DNA of 64,000 nt. Source: Zhengella sedimenti (lineage in GTDB: Bacteria > Pseudomonadota > Alphaproteobacteria > Rhizobiales > Rhizobiaceae). Below the pieces are notes generated by a model, which worked only from the letters and a program-made list of their open reading frames with translations, had not been told where the DNA came from and ran no database searches. Positions 59,957 to 64,000 of this stretch are shown one piece after another; the stretch's first letter is position 1, and every line of letters starts with the position of its first letter. The position numbers and the translations under genes were made by a program. The stretch covers positions 62,001 through 126,000 of the forward strand of contig NZ_JBKFFP010000002.1 in the NCBI RefSeq assembly GCF_046506625.1, written 5' to 3'.

Positions 59957-62900
59957 CTAGCGGAACTCGAAGATCGAACGGAAGATGCCAGGCGCAATGG
60001 CCGAGATCGGATTGATCTGCAGTTTCGGTGACTTGGCTTCGCCGGACAGCTTGTAGGTGATGCCGATCAGGCCGCGGTCGCGGCCGTTTCCGAGAACGTA
60101 GCCGAGCACCGGGATTTCCCCGAATATCTTGTTCAGGCCATAGGCCGGCATGAAGGTGCCGGTGACCGACATGTTGCCCTTTCCGTCGTAAAGGGTTCCC
60201 TGGAAGGTGGTGCCGATCAGCGGACCGCGCAAAACGCCGCGCTGCATGGTCAGCGATTTCTCGCCCTTGCTGATCAGCGCGAAGCCCCGGTCGAACCGGA
60301 CACGCGAGGTGTCGATGTCGCTGCGCACGGCATCCGACAGGCTGCGGCCATCGCTTTGGGGTGCCGGGGTCGAGACCAGCGAGGCCAGGCGCGGCTCGTT
60401 CACCAGCCAGAAGTCACGGACATCGACCTGGCCCGACAGGGGGCCGTTTCCGGTGCCCTTCAGCGCGACCGCGAGAACGCCGCCCTGCATGCGTTCGTAG
60501 ATGTCGAGAAACCTCAGGATCGCGCCGGCATCGCCCGTGCGGATCTCCAGGGCGCGGTTCGTTCCGCCGTTGTGGCGGACCTCCACGGCCGAACCGGACC
60601 GGGCAACAGCGGTGAGCGAGGCCGAGGCCGGCTCGTTTCCCTTCCCGGAATAGTCAAGGCGCAGTTTGCTCAGCACCTCGCCGGAGAAACCGGTGACACG
60701 GTCGAGCCGGGCGGTGACGGCGACCTGGGTCTGGCCGGCGCCCGCCGCTGTCGCCGTTTCGCTGTCCTGCAATGCCTTGACGAGGGCGCGCGCATCCATC
60801 GCCTCGCCCTCGATGTCGATGCTCAGGCCCTTGCGCTGGCGCGTCAGGCGGGCGGAAAAATCGTCGCCGCGGTTGAGACGGACCCGGGAAAAGGTGGCGG
60901 ACACCAGATCGCCGGAGGAAAGCTCGACATTGCCGGCCAGGGCAAAACTTGCGCCCTCGACGGAGAGATCGCGCACGCGTGCCCTGTTTCCGTCCGTTTC
61001 GAGAACGAAACGGGCGGTGGCGGGAACGCCCTTGCCCTTGGACCAGCCCATCCAGGGCACCGACAGCACGGCATCGTCCAGTTTCGCCTCCACCGTGCGG
61101 CGCTCCGAGGGGCCAGAAACCTTTACCGCGACAGGGCCGGACAGGATCTCCGCGAGGCCCGGCGCCAGATCGTTGCGTGCCTTGTCGTCAAGCAGGAGCG
61201 CGACATCCACTTGCGTCGGATCGTCACCGTCCAGGGGTTCGACGAGTGACAGGTCAGCCTCGATGCCGTTGAGCCTGCCCCTGGCCTCGATACGGGCGCT
61301 TGCCGGGTCGATCACGGCCTTGCCGTCGGCCTCCGTCAGGCGCTGGCCATCGAACTCGTGGTCGATGGCCAGATCCTCGAAGGCGAGGTCGACGCGCCAG
61401 TCGAGCGTGGCAATGTCGGTATCCTTGTCGACGGGAATGTCCGTCTCGACCACACCGGTCACCGAGCCGGACAGCTTGTCGGGAGAAAAGCCGAGACGCT
61501 CACCGGCATTGATGGGTTCGCGCGAGGCCAGTTCCACGATGGACGGCGCATCGCCCTCGATGTCGATCTTCAGGCGGCCGATCACCGGGTTTATGTGCGT
61601 GTCCCTGAAGGTGAGAACGCCGTTCGTGCCCTTCACCTTGCGCCCGTTCTCCATGAAACCGGTGCCTTCCGACAGCGTGATCGTCACGTCGTTGCCGGCG
61701 AAGTCGATGACGCCGGTGGCGTCGCGGATGGGCGGAATTTCGCCGGCCACGTCGAAACGCGTTCCCGCAACCTCGAAATGGCCGTGGATCTCGTCGGCAT
61801 CGAAGGGAAGCCCGTCTGTCAGACGGCCCGGCCCCGCCGACAGTTCCAGTTCGGTATTGGTCAGCACGCCATCGAAGAGATTGTCCATCACCCAGCGGCG
61901 CGGATTGGGCGCCGACAACCATGGCCAGAGCTGCTTTGCGTGGGAGACCGGCAGGCGATCGGAACGGATCGCCAGAAAGACGGCAGGCGTCTCCCCCTCG
62001 CCGAAGACGGCGGTGGCCGATCCCAGCACTTCGCCGCCGGCCGTGCGCACGGCGAGAGAAGAGGCTTCCAGGCTGTTGCTCCCGGGCCGGTAGACGCCGG
62101 CAATGCGCGCGCCGAGTTTCAGGCCGGGCTCCGGACTGTCCATGGGCGCAAGGAAGACATCGTTGGAAACCAGTTCATAGCGCCAGGCCGGCTCCTCGTC
62201 CTCAGCCGGCGGCCTCGGGCCCGCCGCCCCGGAAAACGGGATGCGCGTGCGGTTGACCTGCAACAGCGCTTCCGGGATGTCCACCTTGCGCGATCCGGAT
62301 GCCAGGTCCGCGGTCAGCATCAGCGACCCCTTCAGATCGCCCGGCGTCTCGACGGTGGCGGAATAGGCGGGCGCGCGAAGCCGCATCCTGAGCGCCTGCC
62401 CGGCGCCGGCGTGCGTCTCCCCGCCTTCCAGCGCGATCTCGAGGTCAGGCACGGACAGGGCGGGCGCCGCCGCGGCGCCTTGCAGGTCGATGCCACCGGT
62501 CCGGATTTCGGCCGCAAGCGCCGTGATCGCATCACCCACCTGGCGGCCGCTCGCCTCCAATGTGACGGGCGTACCGGCGAAATCGATCACGCCGGAAGCC
62601 TCGAATGTGCCGTTCAGGGCGTGGCGCAGATCGGCCTCGGCGATCGCGATGCGCATGCCGTCATAGGTCACCTGCGTCTCGTCGAGCGAGATGCGGCTGG
62701 TCCCCGTGGCGTCCAGGCGCTTGAGCGCGGCGCGCACCGATTCGAACACGAGCGCCAGCACGCGGTCCGGATCGACCAGCCCCTCGGCATCGCGCACCGG
62801 CTGGAGGAAATCGCCTTGCGGGTCCGGCGCCTTCATCCCGGCAGCAGCGTGTGCGCCGGCAATCGACAGGCTGGCAAGCTGAAGGCGGCCATTCAGGAGC

Positions 62901-63340
62901 GCCCAGCTCCCGATGCCCAGCTTCACCGCCTTGGCGGATGTCACCGACTGGCCGGTATCCGCTTGGCGCACGTCCACGTCGCCAATTTCAAATGCGAGGT
63001 TGATCCCGTTGGCAAATGACAGCCGGGTGTCGCCGAGCGACACATTGACGGGAAAACCGTAGAGCCGCGCCAGCGCCGTTTCGGCCTCACGGCTGATCCG
63101 CTCCGCACCCACGCCCGCATTGATCGCCACCCAGGCGCCGGACAGGGCGAGCAGCACGACGAGACCGGCCGCCGCCACGCCGCCGCCGATCCAGCGCAAG
63201 ACCTTCCAGGCGCGATAGAAGCGCGCCGTCTGGGCCGTCAGCCCGGCAGAGGACGGCAGGGCGTCAAGCGCCGGCAGTTCACGCCGCCTGAAGCGGACAC
63301 GCGCATGACCATGCTGCGCGTGCGCCCTGTCCTGATCCAT
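59957..63340 (-). CDS. Large AsmA/YhdP-like envelope protein (DUF3971)
   Basis: This 1127-residue protein has a cytoplasmic N-terminal tail of about 50 residues and one membrane helix (WIGGGVAAAGLVVLLALSGAWVAI). A very long beta-rich periplasmic part follows, with recurrent segments such as GVIDFAGTPVTLEASG and GVIDFAGNDVTITLSEGTGF. The C-terminal AsmA-like end has TTFQGTLYDGKGNMSVTGTFMPAYGLNKIFGEIPVLGYVLGNGRDRGLIGITYKLSG. Proteins of the YhdP/TamB class are bridge-like lipid transporters between inner and outer membrane. The start at 63340 (MDQDRAHAQ) is preferred, because a longer frame reaches 63451 and would overlap the divergent peroxiredoxin gene. Confidence 0.85.
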   Translation of the reverse strand: MDQDRAHAQHGHARVRFRRRELPALDALPSSAGLTAQTARFYRAWKVLRWIGGGVAAAGLVVLLALSGAWVAINAGVGAERISREAETALARLYGFPVNVSLGDTRLSFANGINLAFEIGDVDVRQADTGQSVTSAKAVKLGIGSWALLNGRLQLASLSIAGAHAAAGMKAPDPQGDFLQPVRDAEGLVDPDRVLALVFESVRAALKRLDATGTSRISLDETQVTYDGMRIAIAEADLRHALNGTFEASGVIDFAGTPVTLEASGRQVGDAITALAAEIRTGGIDLQGAAAAPALSVPDLEIALEGGETHAGAGQALRMRLRAPAYSATVETPGDLKGSLMLTADLASGSRKVDIPEALLQVNRTRIPFSGAAGPRPPAEDEEPAWRYELVSNDVFLAPMDSPEPGLKLGARIAGVYRPGSNSLEASSLAVRTAGGEVLGSATAVFGEGETPAVFLAIRSDRLPVSHAKQLWPWLSAPNPRRWVMDNLFDGVLTNTELELSAGPGRLTDGLPFDADEIHGHFEVAGTRFDVAGEIPPIRDATGVIDFAGNDVTITLSEGTGFMENGRKVKGTNGVLTFRDTHINPVIGRLKIDIEGDAPSIVELASREPINAGERLGFSPDKLSGSVTGVVETDIPVDKDTDIATLDWRVDLAFEDLAIDHEFDGQRLTEADGKAVIDPASARIEARGRLNGIEADLSLVEPLDGDDPTQVDVALLLDDKARNDLAPGLAEILSGPVAVKVSGPSERRTVEAKLDDAVLSVPWMGWSKGKGVPATARFVLETDGNRARVRDLSVEGASFALAGNVELSSGDLVSATFSRVRLNRGDDFSARLTRQRKGLSIDIEGEAMDARALVKALQDSETATAAGAGQTQVAVTARLDRVTGFSGEVLSKLRLDYSGKGNEPASASLTAVARSGSAVEVRHNGGTNRALEIRTGDAGAILRFLDIYERMQGGVLAVALKGTGNGPLSGQVDVRDFWLVNEPRLASLVSTPAPQSDGRSLSDAVRSDIDTSRVRFDRGFALISKGEKSLTMQRGVLRGPLIGTTFQGTLYDGKGNMSVTGTFMPAYGLNKIFGEIPVLGYVLGNGRDRGLIGITYKLSGEAKSPKLQINPISAIAPGIFRSIFEFR

Positions 63341-63420
63341 GCGTTCCTGCCCCGTAGACGAATCCGTGAATGGCACTATAACCGGTTTGCCAATCCGTAA
63401 GATACAAGAAGGGCAATGAT

Positions 63421-63888
63421 ATGGCTGAACTCGAAGCGGGGCAGACGGCACCGGAATTCGACCTGCCGGCCGATGGCGGCGGCACGCTGAAGCTTTCCGA
63501 CCTCAGGGGCAAGAAGGTCGCCCTGTTTTTCTACCCCAAGGACGATACCAGCGGCTGCACCGCCGAAGCCATTGATTTCACACGGCTCAAGGGCGATTTC
63601 GAGGCAGCCGGCACGGTTGTCGTCGGCATGTCGCCCGACAGCGCCAAGAAGCACGACAAGTTCAAGGCCAAGCACGACCTGACGGTCGCCCTCGTTTCCG
63701 ACGAGGACAAGACGGTTCTTGAAGCCTACGGGGTGTGGGTGGAAAAGAGCATGTACGGGCGCAAATACATGGGCGTGGAGCGCTCCACCTTCCTGATCGG
63801 CGAGGACGGCTCGATCCTGCGCGTCTGGCGCAAGGTCAAGGTTCCCGGCCATGCCGAGGAGGTTCTCGCCGCGGCGAAAGCGGCCTGA
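63421..63888 (+). CDS. bcp: Thioredoxin-dependent peroxiredoxin, BCP/PrxQ family
   Basis: This 155-residue peroxidase reduces hydrogen peroxide and organic peroxides in the cytoplasm. The N-terminus has AGQTAPEFDLPADGG, followed by ALFFYPKDDTSGCTAEAIDFTRL, where the only cysteine of the protein is the peroxidatic one. The second Cys five residues on, present in E. coli Bcp, is missing. This makes it a 1-Cys member that must be resolved by another thiol. It is divergent from the YhdP-like gene, with 80 bases between starts. Confidence 0.93.
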   Translation: MAELEAGQTAPEFDLPADGGGTLKLSDLRGKKVALFFYPKDDTSGCTAEAIDFTRLKGDFEAAGTVVVGMSPDSAKKHDKFKAKHDLTVALVSDEDKTVLEAYGVWVEKSMYGRKYMGVERSTFLIGEDGSILRVWRKVKVPGHAEEVLAAAKAA

Positions 63889-63900
63889 CGGCGTTTCGCC

Positions 63901-64000
63901 ATGGCCGAAAGGATCGTCAGCCTGCGCGGCGGCTGTATCGCGGCGCTCAATGCCGCTTGCCTCGATGACAAGGTGCGGCTGACCCGTGACGTCCATGCGC
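63901..64000 (+). CDS. Start of a probable DUF455 ferritin-like gene, cut by the window end
   Basis: An ATG 12 bases after the bcp stop opens a frame that continues to the window end (MAERIVSLRGGCIAALNAAC then LDDKVRLTRDVHA). The pattern SL-x-AL-x-DDKV-x-LTR resembles the N-terminus of DUF455/ferritin-like proteins, which often follow bcp in rhizobia. Only 33 residues are visible, so the family call is tentative. It is probably co-transcribed with bcp. Confidence 0.5.
   Translation, partial: MAERIVSLRGGCIAALNAACLDDKVRLTRDVHA

Noticed and set aside
1..64000. CRISPR arrays, tRNA or rRNA genes, insertion sequences, prophage or defence genes.
   Set aside because: No spaced direct repeats, transposase motifs, integrase genes, terminal inverted repeats or recognisable tRNA arms were seen. 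Very short RNA genes could be missed by eye.

Overview
The window is about 64 kb of GC-rich DNA with dense genes, short gaps and many ATGA-type overlaps. It looks like chromosome of an alphaproteobacterium, most likely of the Hyphomicrobiales (Rhizobiales). The evidence is a B12-dependent (class II) ribonucleotide reductase as nrd gene, an Irr-type iron box in front of a full suf operon, a rhizobial-type malonyl-CoA synthetase, GANTC sites in a replication-linked promoter, and many solute-binding transport operons. No rRNA, tRNA, CRISPR array, insertion sequence or phage gene was seen. Some catabolic blocks are accessory in character, but no transfer boundary is visible.

Layout. 1-2.1 kb: end of a Nudix hydrolase gene and a Pit-type phosphate transporter with a PhoB-like box before it. 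2.1-6.6 kb: nrdJ behind a 613-base control region that holds NrdR boxes, a DnaA box, GANTC sites and a hairpin-rich leader. 6.6-18.9 kb: one eleven-gene operon, read leftward, with a divergent IclR regulator. It encodes a metallo-beta-lactamase-fold hydrolase, an FAD oxidoreductase, a two-subunit aconitase-superfamily hydro-lyase, an isocitrate-lyase/PEP-mutase-family lyase, a complete Liv ABC transporter and a two-domain alpha/beta-hydrolase. 19.2-26.8 kb: an RTX protein with seven propeller-like repeats, ChrA, an orphan ThDP enzyme, an AidB-type acyl-CoA dehydrogenase and an XRE-cupin regulator.

27-35.3 kb: a TRAP-transporter operon with a DAO-type oxidase, an M81 (MlrC-like) hydrolase, an alpha/beta-hydrolase and an ornithine-cyclodeaminase-family protein, controlled by the XRE-cupin protein (tandem operators seen) and perhaps a LysR protein. 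35.3-38.9 kb: a 3-hydroxyisobutyrate-dehydrogenase-family gene, a TIM-barrel isomerase and a fused DhaK-DhaL kinase, resembling tetrulose or keto-sugar catabolism. 39-42.1 kb: amidase plus MatB, a likely malonamate-to-malonyl-CoA route behind an AT-rich promoter. 42.1-45.8 kb: MsrQ-like haem protein, an exported EF-hand protein and a divergent two-component system.

45.8-64 kb: mainly housekeeping genes. These are a DUF4386 protein, NAD kinase, a DEAD-box helicase, the sufA-T-S-D-C-(small ORF)-B-desulfurase operon read leftward from an Irr-box promoter, an alpha/beta-hydrolase, anmK, tyrS, a large AsmA/YhdP-like envelope protein, a bacterioferritin-comigratory-type peroxiredoxin and the start of a probable DUF455 gene.

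The best candidate for something not yet described is the IclR/Liv operon. Its LeuC/LeuD-like subunits keep the three cluster cysteines but have lost the usual substrate and catalytic motifs together, and they sit beside a C-C lyase with an altered catalytic loop. This suggests a hydratase-lyase route for an unidentified branched carboxylic acid or lactone.
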